Source: a virus. Taken from it: a DNA stretch of 24,195 nucleotides. Both the position numbers and the translations under genes were made by a program. Below the pieces are notes generated by a model, which was not told the origin of the DNA, searched no databases, and was given only the letters and a program-made list of their open reading frames with translations. Position 1 is the stretch's first letter, and every line of letters starts with the position of its first letter. Shown here piece after piece: positions 1 through 8,472 of the stretch. The stretch spans positions 1 through 24,195 of the IMG/VR virus record IMGVR_UViG_3300027659_002652. One strand, 5' to 3'.

Positions 1-1762
1 TGCCAGTGATTAGCTCATTGATATACCCATCCATGTGATGAGCAATTGCACGTCCGGTCAGTGTGGTACTCTGCCCGATGCGCTTGTCAAAGAATCTGCA
101 ATGTGGGTTAAGAATAGCACCGTATAGGCTGTTCAAGTTAATCTTCTTGACCAGTTGACGTTTGTCCCAAAACTCTTGTTGCCCCTTGTCAGTGGCTTCG
201 TTGAGTTTGGCCTGCAGTTCTTTACGTTCCCGATACCAACGTGCCAGTAACCCTGGGATAACACCCTCTTTTTCATAGGTAAAGATTGTTCCATTGGCAC
301 TGAGAATCCAGGGTTGATTGCTGTCAAAAATTAATTTCCAAATTTCAGCACCGCTGTGTACACTCTCATTGCCGTCTTGCCAATCAATGGTAATCTCTGA
401 GCCACGTTGTTGTTCCATTACAGAAGTATATTCCAAACTACCAAACAAACCCTCCCAGGCAGCGGCAAAACTCATGCCATTTGCTTGGCGCTCCTTGATG
501 TATTTGTCTGTGGCACTTGGCCGGAGTTGTCCGATAATGGTTTCTGGGGCCATGTTAAGAGCACGGATAGCTGACGGGTAGAGCGAGTTAATGTCAACTG
601 ATCCAATCCATTCTGTGATACCTTTTTTGGGGTAAGCAACATAGGCACCTGCGGCTTGCGTGTCTTCATCATTGAGTCTTTCTTGACGGTTAGGAACTAC
701 TAATCCACGTTCGTGGGCTTCATTGATAATTGCCTGCTCTGTAACTGCTACAGCACCCATTGTGGTTTGTAGTAACACAGTGTTGGCGTGTGCTAGTTCA
801 CTGGCTAAATCCAAGAACCTGAGCTTCTTGTCGAGCTTGGCCAACAATAGTGTATCTTGTCGGTTGTACTCAATAAATGTTTTGAAGTTTTGATTGTACA
901 ATTGATCCAACGTACCTTCAAAGGCAGTTTTTCTTTCATCTAGTTCGTACTCGCCAATGGCATCCAGACTGTAACTGTGTCTTTCTTCATATGTGTACTT
1001 TCTATAAAGTTGCATGTAGTCTAAGTGCACACGACCAATCAAATCGTAGGTTTCATTCTCAGCACCAAAGCGTTCAAATATACGTTTTTTAGGCAATTGT
1101 CCCCAGAGACAAAACTTACGAGTATCATCCTTGCTTAACACTCTTGTGATCCTGTTAACTGTGTAAGGAATATCATAGCCCTCACTGTTCCACCCACTGA
1201 GAACATCTGCGTCATCTATTAGATCAAGGAAAGTCTTGAGCATGTCAGCTTCGTTGTCAAACAACATTGTGTTTTCAAAGTCAGCAACTAGCTCTTGTGC
1301 AGTCTCCTGGCTTAAATGCTTGGGAGGAATAGCCAGGGTTACTAACTGATCAATCCAGTTTAGATAAACAGATATTGCAGTAATTTTATTAAACGGGTCA
1401 GACGGTGGACTGAATCCTTTTTCTGGATCAAAATCCACCTCAATGTCAAAAAATGCTGTTTGTAGTTTGGGAGCATCCTTGCCAGCAAAGTTTTCTGCTA
1501 GACAACGAAATACTGGGTTAATGTCGCTTTCGTATATTTTTTTATTGCTATGTACTCGAACTTCCTTGCGGAACTCTTTGTTGTTCCGAGTACTAAATCT
1601 ACTAACTGGATTACCATAGATACTACGAAATTTTCCTCGGGCATCGTCGTAATAAAATATGTAATTTGCTGGATACTCTCGGTATTCTCTTAGACCGTTA
1701 ATACGTTCAACAACGTGGATTCGATCGTGTTCACGATCATATAATGCGTCTACATAGCTCAT
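1..1762 (-). CDS. 43: Family B DNA polymerase, T4 gp43-type (partial, C-terminus beyond left edge)
   Basis: This is the replicative DNA polymerase with 3'-5' proofreading. I translated the minus strand from ATG at 1762; the frame stays open to the left edge, giving about 587 residues, so the C-terminal third is outside the window. Visible motifs are Exo I (FFDIEVD, D106/E108, close to the T4 position), Exo II (GWNSEGYDIPY), Exo III-like (YNRQDT, where T4-type enzymes usually have a V or I after the D), polymerase motif A (DINSLYPS, about residue 390) and motif B (KKINLNSLYGA, about residue 540). Motif C (DTDS) must lie past the edge. The start overlaps the stop of the upstream gene as ATGA, so the two are probably translationally coupled. 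No other family fits this motif order. Confidence 0.95.
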   Translation of the reverse strand, partial: MSYVDALYDREHDRIHVVERINGLREYREYPANYIFYYDDARGKFRSIYGNPVSRFSTRNNKEFRKEVRVHSNKKIYESDINPVFRCLAENFAGKDAPKLQTAFFDIEVDFDPEKGFSPPSDPFNKITAISVYLNWIDQLVTLAIPPKHLSQETAQELVADFENTMLFDNEADMLKTFLDLIDDADVLSGWNSEGYDIPYTVNRITRVLSKDDTRKFCLWGQLPKKRIFERFGAENETYDLIGRVHLDYMQLYRKYTYEERHSYSLDAIGEYELDERKTAFEGTLDQLYNQNFKTFIEYNRQDTLLLAKLDKKLRFLDLASELAHANTVLLQTTMGAVAVTEQAIINEAHERGLVVPNRQERLNDEDTQAAGAYVAYPKKGITEWIGSVDINSLYPSAIRALNMAPETIIGQLRPSATDKYIKERQANGMSFAAAWEGLFGSLEYTSVMEQQRGSEITIDWQDGNESVHSGAEIWKLIFDSNQPWILSANGTIFTYEKEGVIPGLLARWYRERKELQAKLNEATDKGQQEFWDKRQLVKKINLNSLYGAILNPHCRFFDKRIGQSTTLTGRAIAHHMDGYINELITG

Positions 1763-2733
1763 GTATTAAGTGTGTCCAATTTTTTCTTAGCGTTAGCAAT
1801 TGTTATTATAAGGTCTTCACCCCAAGATTCATACCATTTAGACAAGATGTGTTGGTTATGCTTGGCAGCAGTGGCCAGCCTGGGAAAAATATTTTCTGTA
1901 TTTAGATCATACATTTTTTTACAAACTGCTAATATTTCAACCTGTCGATCTACAAGATTTTCCATTGTGTCGTAGCTATGATCAACTACATCGTCGAGTA
2001 CGTCAAATCCCATGTCTCTTAGATATTGGACTGCTCCTTGTACGGAAAACAACAACCAGGGGCGTGGGAGTTGCAGACACCGAAAAATCTTTTCACTAAA
2101 GGATATTACATGGTTATCATGCACGTATGTTTCCAAACAGACAGTAACTCTACTCTGCATGATTTGATCGGCAATGTTACCAGTTTCAATAAAGTTCTTG
2201 AAAGGTATTTGTTTGCGTAATACTTGATGTTCTTCGGAAAAAACTTCAAAGTGTTCACGGTAGTGGTGATCAAATGCTTCAACTTGAGTCAACCCTTTTA
2301 AATAAGGTATCCTTGCCAAACTCATGTTAAAACTAACATATCCATCGTCGATCATGCCTTGACGATGCAAAGCATATAGCCAACTTTGTCTAAATGCATC
2401 TGTGCGATTAATTAAACAATTGAATTGTCGTTTAATTACTTGATCTTTAATAACATAAGGGATATGCCACATACCATAAAAACTACTATTAGTCAATTCG
2501 TATAAGTTGGGGTCTATATCAACATCAACCAACGGCGAACTTATAATAATAACTTCTTTTCCGTAATTGGGAGAGTTGATAAATTCCTGATACTTAAACG
2601 CATCAATGAGTTCTCTTTTGAGTTGTGGATCTGCCAGTTTAATCAAATCATGACTAAGGTCGCGGCGATCGATATCTCGCACACGGTCAATAAAAAAGGA
2701 ATTAAACGTTTGATCTTTGAGTGTTGGATCCAT
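1759..2733 (-). CDS. Glycosyltransferase-like phage protein
   Basis: The product has 324 residues from ATG at 2733; an in-frame TTG just upstream is less likely as the start. The C-terminal half reads as a stretch ending in a phenylalanine-rich core (FSEKIFRCLQLPRPWLLFS) followed by YLRDMGFDVLDDVVDHSYD. That arrangement, a conserved K, a 'P-W-L-L-F' strand, 'L-R-x-x-G-F' and 'D-x-S-Y-D', resembles a phage glycosyltransferase group with a GT-B-like sugar-nucleotide half. The N-terminal half is unrecognised. There is no signal peptide or membrane helix. It sits between the DsbA-like gene and the polymerase and overlaps the polymerase start by four bases. The family call comes from remembered pattern similarity, and substrate and target are unknown. 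Confidence 0.5.
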   Translation of the reverse strand: MDPTLKDQTFNSFFIDRVRDIDRRDLSHDLIKLADPQLKRELIDAFKYQEFINSPNYGKEVIIISSPLVDVDIDPNLYELTNSSFYGMWHIPYVIKDQVIKRQFNCLINRTDAFRQSWLYALHRQGMIDDGYVSFNMSLARIPYLKGLTQVEAFDHHYREHFEVFSEEHQVLRKQIPFKNFIETGNIADQIMQSRVTVCLETYVHDNHVISFSEKIFRCLQLPRPWLLFSVQGAVQYLRDMGFDVLDDVVDHSYDTMENLVDRQVEILAVCKKMYDLNTENIFPRLATAAKHNQHILSKWYESWGEDLIITIANAKKKLDTLNT

Positions 2734-2752
2734 CAATTAATCTAGATGGGTA

Positions 2753-3013
2753 TTAAAGTGTTTTGCCTACTGCGGTAAGAATATTTTCCAACAACTCTTG
2801 TTCTTGTTGTGTTTTACCAAATTCGGCCTTGTGTGCAACTCGGATGGCTTTTTTAAGCACACTGGGTTTGACTTCAAGTTCTTCGGCAATGGCTTTAATG
2901 GTATCACTGAGTCCAGCATTCAATGTTTCAACCTCGTGCATGACCTGCATGCCTTCGTTGATGAGTTGAGTGAGTTTGAGTTTTTGCTCGCCGTTAAAAG
3001 TTTTATTTTCCAT
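2753..3013 (-). CDS. dsbA: DsbA-like double-stranded DNA-binding protein
   Basis: This is a small, charged, mostly helical protein of 86 residues. I chose ATG at 3013 because AGGAG lies eight bases upstream (TTTAGGAGCACTATACATG); a longer frame reaching 3079 would run through the promoter and has no ribosome site. The sequence (LTQLINEGMQVMHEVETL, then AIAEELEVKPSVLKKAIRVAHK) resembles the T4 DsbA family in length, in its helical pattern and in its 'E-L-x-V-x-x-x-x-x-K-x-x-x-x-x-H-K' core. T4 DsbA binds double-stranded DNA and assists late transcription. It is the first gene behind a strong sigma70-type promoter, followed by the glycosyltransferase-like gene and the polymerase. An unrelated small helical protein remains possible. 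Confidence 0.6.
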   Translation of the reverse strand: MENKTFNGEQKLKLTQLINEGMQVMHEVETLNAGLSDTIKAIAEELEVKPSVLKKAIRVAHKAEFGKTQQEQELLENILTAVGKTL

Positions 3014-3034
3014 GTATAGTGCTCCTAAAGTGTA

Positions 3035-3063
3035 ATAATATACTGATATCAGACGATTGTCAA
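3035..3063 (-). promoter_or_regulatory. Sigma70-type promoter for the dsbA-polymerase unit
   Basis: On the minus strand a perfect -35 box TTGACA (3058-3063) is followed after exactly 17 bases by TATTAT (3035-3040), one mismatch from the consensus -10. The -35 box overlaps the stop codon of the radical SAM gene. The start codon of the DsbA-like gene is 21 bases past the -10 box, leaving room for a short leader with AGGAG. The spacer contains the perfect 10-bp palindrome CTGATATCAG (3043-3052), a possible operator. Confidence 0.75.
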
Positions 3064-4121
3064 TGGTGTAAACCGCCAAACGTCATGACGTCGGTTAAGT
3101 GTGCTAGTTTGGTAGATGATTTTAAAAATTTATCATAGTTGATATTTTTTGGATCTGCCACGTCTAGCAACAAAAATTCCCTGTGATCTTGTAAGTGGCC
3201 CCAAGGCAAAATCCTTCCGTACTCAACCACATCAGCAGAATACTGTTTGCTTAAATTATAAAAATCCAACATTTGATGATAGTTGTCAGCCTGCACTACC
3301 ATTCGAGTATGCAATTGCATGCCGGTTTCTTTTTTCTGTGCTTGTAAAAAACTGAGATTTTCTAATAGATCTTCCCAAATGCCACCACGACGTAGTTGTT
3401 CATACACAGGTTTGGTAGAAGCATCAATTGTAATAGTAACTTTTTTTACTGGTATGTTATTGAGACGGTGCCATCTTGCCTTTGACAATAGTCCATTGGT
3501 TTGTATTTTTAATGCTACATTTGGAAAGTCATTCTTGTTGATAGAATTAATAAAACTCAACATCATTGGGCTGGCAAACACTTCCCCCGATGTGCTTAAC
3601 ATGATGTTAATTTCCTGATCCGTGGGGTGTGAAAACAAGTTGCGGGCCAGTGTGTTTCCCACGGTTATCATGTCCGCAAGGTCTTCATCAGCTGTGTTTA
3701 TAATCTTTGTTCGGCAACTTGGACAACTAAGATTACAGGTCAAATCCCCGGCTAGTGTTATTTCTTTGGGTAGTTGGTTGCTAGTAATTATATGCTGTAC
3801 AGTATCAACATCATTTAATTGATTGCTGTGCATAATCCCGCAAGTCTGCTCATTACAAAACTCGTAATCTCCATTGATGATGGATTCTTTGATCTGTGTT
3901 GAGTACGCATTGTTAACAATATTGGTCAATGAGTCTTCTAATATGTTGCCAACAATACTGGGCATCCAAGCGGAACAACTGCACAATCTAACATTACCAA
4001 AAAAATCTATTTCGGCAGACACAAACGGACTCAGACAAATTTTGCCCAATAATGATTTTTTTGGAAAACGCACAAGCTCGCCCTGAGCTTTGTAGTCGGG
4101 GTAAATGGAAAATACTTTCAT
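3060..4121 (-). CDS. Radical SAM protein with N-terminal SPASM-like cysteine region
   Basis: The product has 353 residues. The radical SAM cluster motif CNLSCPSC (C129, C133, C136; CX3CX2C) binds the 4Fe-4S cluster that cleaves S-adenosylmethionine. It is followed by strand-helix repeats typical of the partial TIM barrel (LKIQTNGLLS, VKKVTITIDAS). The first 95 residues carry C29, C47, C49, C89 and C94, with 'I-D-F-F-G-N-V-R-L-C-S-C' and 'V-G-N-I-L-E-D-S-L'. That pattern looks like a SPASM/twitch auxiliary-cluster region, which normally follows the SAM domain rather than preceding it. The ATG at 4121 overlaps the preceding stop as ATGA. Related enzymes modify peptides or sugars; the substrate here is unknown, and no obvious precursor peptide sits next to it. 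Confidence 0.85.
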   Translation of the reverse strand: MKVFSIYPDYKAQGELVRFPKKSLLGKICLSPFVSAEIDFFGNVRLCSCSAWMPSIVGNILEDSLTNIVNNAYSTQIKESIINGDYEFCNEQTCGIMHSNQLNDVDTVQHIITSNQLPKEITLAGDLTCNLSCPSCRTKIINTADEDLADMITVGNTLARNLFSHPTDQEINIMLSTSGEVFASPMMLSFINSINKNDFPNVALKIQTNGLLSKARWHRLNNIPVKKVTITIDASTKPVYEQLRRGGIWEDLLENLSFLQAQKKETGMQLHTRMVVQADNYHQMLDFYNLSKQYSADVVEYGRILPWGHLQDHREFLLLDVADPKNINYDKFLKSSTKLAHLTDVMTFGGLHH

Positions 4122-7100
4122 TTGCCTAAGGCAAATTCGCTACCTTCTTCACTGGCTTCTCCGCCAAAGTCATGTGCAATCTCTTTAATTCTAGACCATA
4201 TATTTCTTGGTGCAGTCATTGAATCATCGCTCCAATCAATCACATGACCAAAGCGATCCATCACAGCATCATAAGCACGCTCGCCGTCGATACTAAACTT
4301 AACCATGTCGTTGGCAGTTTCTTGTATACCTTCACCGTAAGTGCCAGTTCTCTTCTGTGGTTCTTCGGGCTCGTCAAAGTTGTCAAGATTGGGTGCCGCG
4401 CCCAGGTGTCTAAAATCAACATCAACTGCATCTGCTGTGTTGTACTGGGAAGCAGGTTGTGGAGTCATGGCTGGTAAAATAGTCTGCTGACCCTGGGGTA
4501 TCTGTAACATAGTTGGACTTTGCACTGCTGTGGATGGACTTTGCACTGCTGTGGATGGGTCGGGTAATGATATGCTAGGTGTTGAAATACTAGGTATTGA
4601 AACATCAGCTGGCACCTTGTTGCCTATGGTGGGACGAGGTCTTGCCATGGGAGGCATTCTAGCAGGTTCAACCGCTGGGGCAACAGGAGTAACTGTGGAT
4701 TTCTTAGGTGCCGGTGTGGGTTCAGTTTTGGCAGGTGCAGTTGCTCCAGGAACTTTGGATATTTGTCGTTCTAAACTGCGAATAGCACGTTGCTGATCGT
4801 TGTTGACACTGTCAGCTTTTTTCAGCATGTCCATTTGACGTTGATTGTCTGCTTCAATGTCGGCTAGTTTTTGCTGTGTTTTTTCCTGCGACTTTAAATC
4901 TTGTTTGACCAATGCACCAATGTCACTGCTGGCAGTGGGTGTGGCTGCCCGGGCTCGTTGTAGTGCACGTTGAACATCTACATCACGTGCCCCAGCTGAG
5001 CTCAGGTCATCGTTAGGTCTTTTTTTTTCTGTCAGATCCAACTCTTGCTGTCCAGGTGTTGGAATTCCCGAGTTTGGTAAGTTGGCTTTTTCCAGCAATG
5101 CCACTAATTTTTCTAAACGACTCATTGTCTCATAGATAAAATACCATTTGCTGTTGTCGTCGGGCAATGCTTTGTAATAGCCCAATAGGTATCTAATCAT
5201 GCCACGATCAAGTCTGTACTCACCGCTTTTACCAAATGTAAGCACTACATTGGGACGATTTTCTCTCCAAGCTCTTGAAATCAATTCTGTGTTAATTGTG
5301 CCTAGTTTCTTAGATCCTTCGGCACCAAACCCTGTTTCGGCTCCGGGGCCAGGGCCGGGACCTTCTTCTTTGACTGCAGGAGAATTCGCTGTGCCAATGT
5401 AGTGATGATCGTGTACCTTATAACCTTTTTTGCGATGGTGCGCAATGGCTCGGTTAATAGCCTGCTCTTGATTGCCACCTGTGACACGCACGGTCTTTTG
5501 TACGGTTTCACCACGCTTGCTGACCATGGGGTGGTTGGGATCAGTGACAGTTAATCCGATTCGGTGGACAACATCTTTGCTTTCATTTAACTCTAAATCA
5601 CTGTGATTAAACGCAATATAGCTGTCGCCATGCTCGTCGCCTGCACGTATTAAAAACACACCTGCATCGTCGTCACCAGATTCATCTTGGCCAATTTCCC
5701 AACCCATTGCAGCCAGAGTTTTTTGTGCTCGGGCCATTTGTTGTTCTGTACCATTCCACCATTGTGCGGCTAACTGGCGCAGTATAGCTTCTTCGTCGGG
5801 TTCACGATCATCACCACCAGGTGGAGCAAATTCATTGAGTCCCGTGCGTTTTAAATCACGTGTAAGTACATCTTGAGTAACACCGCCCATGCCCTTTGCA
5901 ATTGTAATGCGAGAATGTTTACGATCTTTTGATTGTGCAAGAATCTTTGCTTTTTGTCCAAGGTATGTTACAGTGTCACCTACTTGAATTGGTTTAACTG
6001 TTTCCCCACCAATGTTGACCGGCTTATCACCTGCAAAGTTACCCTGGTCGCCCCAAGGATCATCCAAGCCTTCTTCCAGACCTGGTGCATCAATTCTACA
6101 CTTGATACCACGTGCCTGGAATTCTTTAACCACTTTCTGTGCTATGCTTAGTGGCTTGGTTGTGACTACGGCACCACCATTTTTTGCAATTTCCCACCCT
6201 TTAAGTTCAGCCGGGCTTGACGGCACGCCTTGTGTGTTGTGCGATGACCCAGGTGGATATTCTCTGGGCAATACGTCTTCCAGTGCTTGTACTACCTTGT
6301 TGAATGTGAAGTCCTGGGGCATACGGCCAAAGATTATAACATCCACATCCTTTTCTCGTTCCAGGCCAGGATCTTGTGCTGTTGCCTGTGGAGTCACAAA
6401 TTCATTCAACGAGCCTTCCGCCACACCTTGCTGTTGTGCTTTTAATTCACGAATAGCCTGATTTAATATACTTAATCTTACGTTTCTTGTATCGTCGGCA
6501 TTCCAAGTTAAATCTTCAATTCTTTTTCTAACGCCTTCTCTGTCATAATAAGCAAAATGAAAGTGACCGCCCCATTCTTCAATGGTAGCACCATAATGTT
6601 TTAATATCTTTAGAGCATCAGGTAGTGGGATCCACTCTGTTTTTCTAAAACGGCTGTCTATCTTTTCCGCCAGACCTTCGTTTGATTTTTTCTTGGTGTT
6701 GACATTGATGGCTGGACCGCTACGCTCAGCATTGGGATCTTCTCTACGCTTACGAGCTGCCGCACTAGCACGACCCTTCTTACCTAGGCTGTGAGCTTTA
6801 CTTTGCGGCAAACACTTGGGCTTGCCCTCACTGTCATCACCTCTGGCACAGTCTCCTTTGATTTTGCCATCAGGACCAAATCTCACCCACTTGTCACTGA
6901 ACCATTTTTTTAAGTTTTCATCCAGCTGATCATATTCTTCTTGTGTGATGCTTTCATTGGAATTGCCCCAGTTGGCGGCACCTTTTTTACGACACTGCAC
7001 CAAGGCTCCGGATGCATAGGCACTGGGCCATACTTTGTAGCGGCTCTTGACTTTGTGATAACAGGCATCTTGTTTTTCGTGTAAATGTGATTCTGCAACC

Positions 7101-7852
7101 ATTCGTTCACCACAACCTGGGCATTCACCTTTGCGGATGTAAGTTTCTAGACTTTCGTTTTTGTTTTTGACACAGTTGGGATAGCGTTTACCAAACATGG
7201 TCTTCATGCCTTCTTTATGATAACCTTTCCAACAAGCTTCGTCTAGACTTTGTTGTGAATGATCACCGTGTGTTTCACACATACCACAGTCTTCGCACAC
7301 CATTTCCATCTCCGTGCTTTCGTTGTGCTTCTTCTTGCCTGCACAGTGAGCCCGTTGACTAAAGCCTCGGGGGTGACTGCAATTGATACTAGATTTGTAT
7401 TTTTGACTCCACTCTTCCTTGACAGTGTTCAATTGACCGGTGGGCCATTTAACTTGTACTGTTTTGTTTGGGTACTTGGCAGCAATTGTTTTTGCCACAG
7501 CAAATGCTTTGTTGCTTGTGAACTCTTTCCAGGGTCGGCCATCAATTACAACAGCAAACATGCCTTCGGGTTCACCTTCGCCACTTAAATCACGCTGTGG
7601 TTTTGCAAAGCCTGTGCGATTTGCGTGATAGTTGTTGTGCGCTTCGTCAAGAACTTGTCCTTGTTCTGTATCTAAATCAAACACTCCAAAACTGCGATCC
7701 ATGCCAGGAACTTCGGCTGACACTTGGTTGTCCCGGCCTAGAAATTTAATCTTTCCTGCATGTTCTGGATAGGCTTGTAACACCTGTTGCTTCCAAGCAT
7801 CCAGTGCTTGAAAACCGCTGTCGTTTGATTCAAAAAGATTTAACAAATTCAT
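4118..7852 (-). CDS. Giant mosaic protein of short Cys-rich and basic modules, candidate internal head protein
   Basis: The product has 1244 residues and no single recognisable fold. It starts MNLLNLFESN, a short leader with L-F-E. Modules in order: residues 1-150, globular; 158-196, Cys module (HPRGFSQRAHC, then CEDCGMC); 206-228, ACWKGYHKEGMK...PNC; 244-258, zinc-ribbon-like CPGCGERM; 264-295, CYHKVKSRYKVWPSAYASG; 320-390, very basic (GRASAAARKRRE); 395-474, globular; 475-480, QGVAEG linker; about 498-595; about 598-670, SH3-like (QVGDTVTYLGQKAKIL); 672-755, acidic; 756-825; 851-925; 950-1035, coiled coil; 1035-1170, Pro/Thr/Ser linker; 1175-1240, globular. I recognise several modules as recurring in environmental phage proteins, but not their functions. 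A structural or DNA-condensing internal protein is the best guess. Confidence 0.75.
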   Translation of the reverse strand: MNLLNLFESNDSGFQALDAWKQQVLQAYPEHAGKIKFLGRDNQVSAEVPGMDRSFGVFDLDTEQGQVLDEAHNNYHANRTGFAKPQRDLSGEGEPEGMFAVVIDGRPWKEFTSNKAFAVAKTIAAKYPNKTVQVKWPTGQLNTVKEEWSQKYKSSINCSHPRGFSQRAHCAGKKKHNESTEMEMVCEDCGMCETHGDHSQQSLDEACWKGYHKEGMKTMFGKRYPNCVKNKNESLETYIRKGECPGCGERMVAESHLHEKQDACYHKVKSRYKVWPSAYASGALVQCRKKGAANWGNSNESITQEEYDQLDENLKKWFSDKWVRFGPDGKIKGDCARGDDSEGKPKCLPQSKAHSLGKKGRASAAARKRREDPNAERSGPAINVNTKKKSNEGLAEKIDSRFRKTEWIPLPDALKILKHYGATIEEWGGHFHFAYYDREGVRKRIEDLTWNADDTRNVRLSILNQAIRELKAQQQGVAEGSLNEFVTPQATAQDPGLEREKDVDVIIFGRMPQDFTFNKVVQALEDVLPREYPPGSSHNTQGVPSSPAELKGWEIAKNGGAVVTTKPLSIAQKVVKEFQARGIKCRIDAPGLEEGLDDPWGDQGNFAGDKPVNIGGETVKPIQVGDTVTYLGQKAKILAQSKDRKHSRITIAKGMGGVTQDVLTRDLKRTGLNEFAPPGGDDREPDEEAILRQLAAQWWNGTEQQMARAQKTLAAMGWEIGQDESGDDDAGVFLIRAGDEHGDSYIAFNHSDLELNESKDVVHRIGLTVTDPNHPMVSKRGETVQKTVRVTGGNQEQAINRAIAHHRKKGYKVHDHHYIGTANSPAVKEEGPGPGPGAETGFGAEGSKKLGTINTELISRAWRENRPNVVLTFGKSGEYRLDRGMIRYLLGYYKALPDDNSKWYFIYETMSRLEKLVALLEKANLPNSGIPTPGQQELDLTEKKRPNDDLSSAGARDVDVQRALQRARAATPTASSDIGALVKQDLKSQEKTQQKLADIEADNQRQMDMLKKADSVNNDQQRAIRSLERQISKVPGATAPAKTEPTPAPKKSTVTPVAPAVEPARMPPMARPRPTIGNKVPADVSIPSISTPSISLPDPSTAVQSPSTAVQSPTMLQIPQGQQTILPAMTPQPASQYNTADAVDVDFRHLGAAPNLDNFDEPEEPQKRTGTYGEGIQETANDMVKFSIDGERAYDAVMDRFGHVIDWSDDSMTAPRNIWSRIKEIAHDFGGEASEEGSEFALGK
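4514..4558 (-). repeat. 21-bp tandem repeat in the Pro/Ser linker
   Basis: Two perfect copies of a 21-bp unit (4514-4534 and 4535-4555) are followed by three bases of a third. It is in frame and encodes two copies of a seven-residue unit (STAVQSP) at about residues 1100-1113 of the 1244-aa protein. The region is a low-complexity linker, so slippage duplication is the simplest explanation. Confidence 0.9.
6416..6430 (-). repeat. 15-nt in-frame QGVAE linker repeat, copy 1
   Basis: The minus strand reads CAAGGTGTGGCGGAA, in frame as Gln-Gly-Val-Ala-Glu (residues 475-479 of the 1244-aa protein), between two globular modules. Identical or near-identical copies occur at 11895-11909, 12093-12107 and 13298-13312. 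A 13/15 relative encoding EGLAE lies at 6665-6679 in the same gene. Confidence 0.85.
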
Positions 7853-7853
7853 T

Positions 7854-8471
7854 TTATTCTTCTTCTAAGTAGTCTTGATTGATTGGCATTGCCATGGGTG
7901 CCATGCCACCACTAGTGGTGTTTTCTGCGGCAACAGGTTCAACAACTTCGTTTTGCACACGTCTGCGATTGCAGTACATTTCGCAGGCCATCACAGCATG
8001 ATCCAATGTGTCAAACCGGGCGGCCATTGGCTTCTCACGCACTGTGATACGGAACCCATCATCTTCGTTGCCGTGTATTTTAAATTCGTGCCCGTCATCA
8101 CTGGTAATTGTTTTAACTGCCGGTCCAATGACATCACCAGACTGCCTGGGTTCTTGTTTGTTGGGTAAGTCGCTGTCGCCTTTGACTTCGTCTTCAATAC
8201 TTTTCAAATAGTCATTGAGACCTTTTTTAACTTTGCTGAGCAAGTCTTCTTGCACTTCTTCGCTTTCACCACCAACAAAATATTTCTTTGCTGGATGTTC
8301 AGGATCTTTTTTAGCACCAAGTACGGTGCTGATATCACGAGGTTTGAACAATGCCGGCAATTGTGGAACACTCTTTTGTTGAGCATTCAACCCTTGCTTG
8401 ACACCCACGGGTGTTATTTTGCCTTCGACGATTTTTAGTCGTTCGATAATGTCATGGATGTCATTGCTCAT
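7854..8471 (-). CDS. Conserved phage protein of unknown function (205 aa)
   Basis: I cannot assign a function. The protein is hydrophilic and acidic at both ends. It begins MSNDIHDIIERLKIVEGKIT, with two possible (I/L)-x-E sites (DIIE, KIVE). Residues 23-70 (GVKQGLNAQQKSVPQLPALF, then GAKKDPEHPAKKYFVGG) look like a recurring phage module. Residues 75-115 are a charged helical stretch, and 118-170 form a compact segment (DGHEFKIHGNEDDGFRITVR, then DHAVMACEMYCNRRR). The tail is flexible and ends DYLEEE. The gene lies one base upstream of the 1244-aa gene and one base downstream of the Dps gene, so it belongs to the same operon. Its leader and context suggest a head-associated protein. Confidence 0.65.
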   Translation of the reverse strand: MSNDIHDIIERLKIVEGKITPVGVKQGLNAQQKSVPQLPALFKPRDISTVLGAKKDPEHPAKKYFVGGESEEVQEDLLSKVKKGLNDYLKSIEDEVKGDSDLPNKQEPRQSGDVIGPAVKTITSDDGHEFKIHGNEDDGFRITVREKPMAARFDTLDHAVMACEMYCNRRRVQNEVVEPVAAENTTSGGMAPMAMPINQDYLEEE

Positions 8472-8472
8472 T

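Noticed and set aside
1-1758. Apparent gene-free stretch at the left edge
   Set aside because: Minus-strand reading from ATG at 1762 is open to the edge and encodes a family B DNA polymerase.
3014-3079. Longer N-terminus for the DsbA-like protein
   Set aside because: It would translate through the -35/-10 region and overlap the upstream stop; ATG at 3013 has AGGAG at the right distance.
4514-4558. Iteron-type repeats or replication origin
   Set aside because: There are only two copies, in frame, in a low-complexity protein linker, with no AT-rich unwinding region next to them.
6012-6461. Plus-strand open frame of 149 codons
   Set aside because: It lies wholly opposite the 1244-aa gene, has no recognisable motif and is Cys/Ser-rich in the way of antisense frames.
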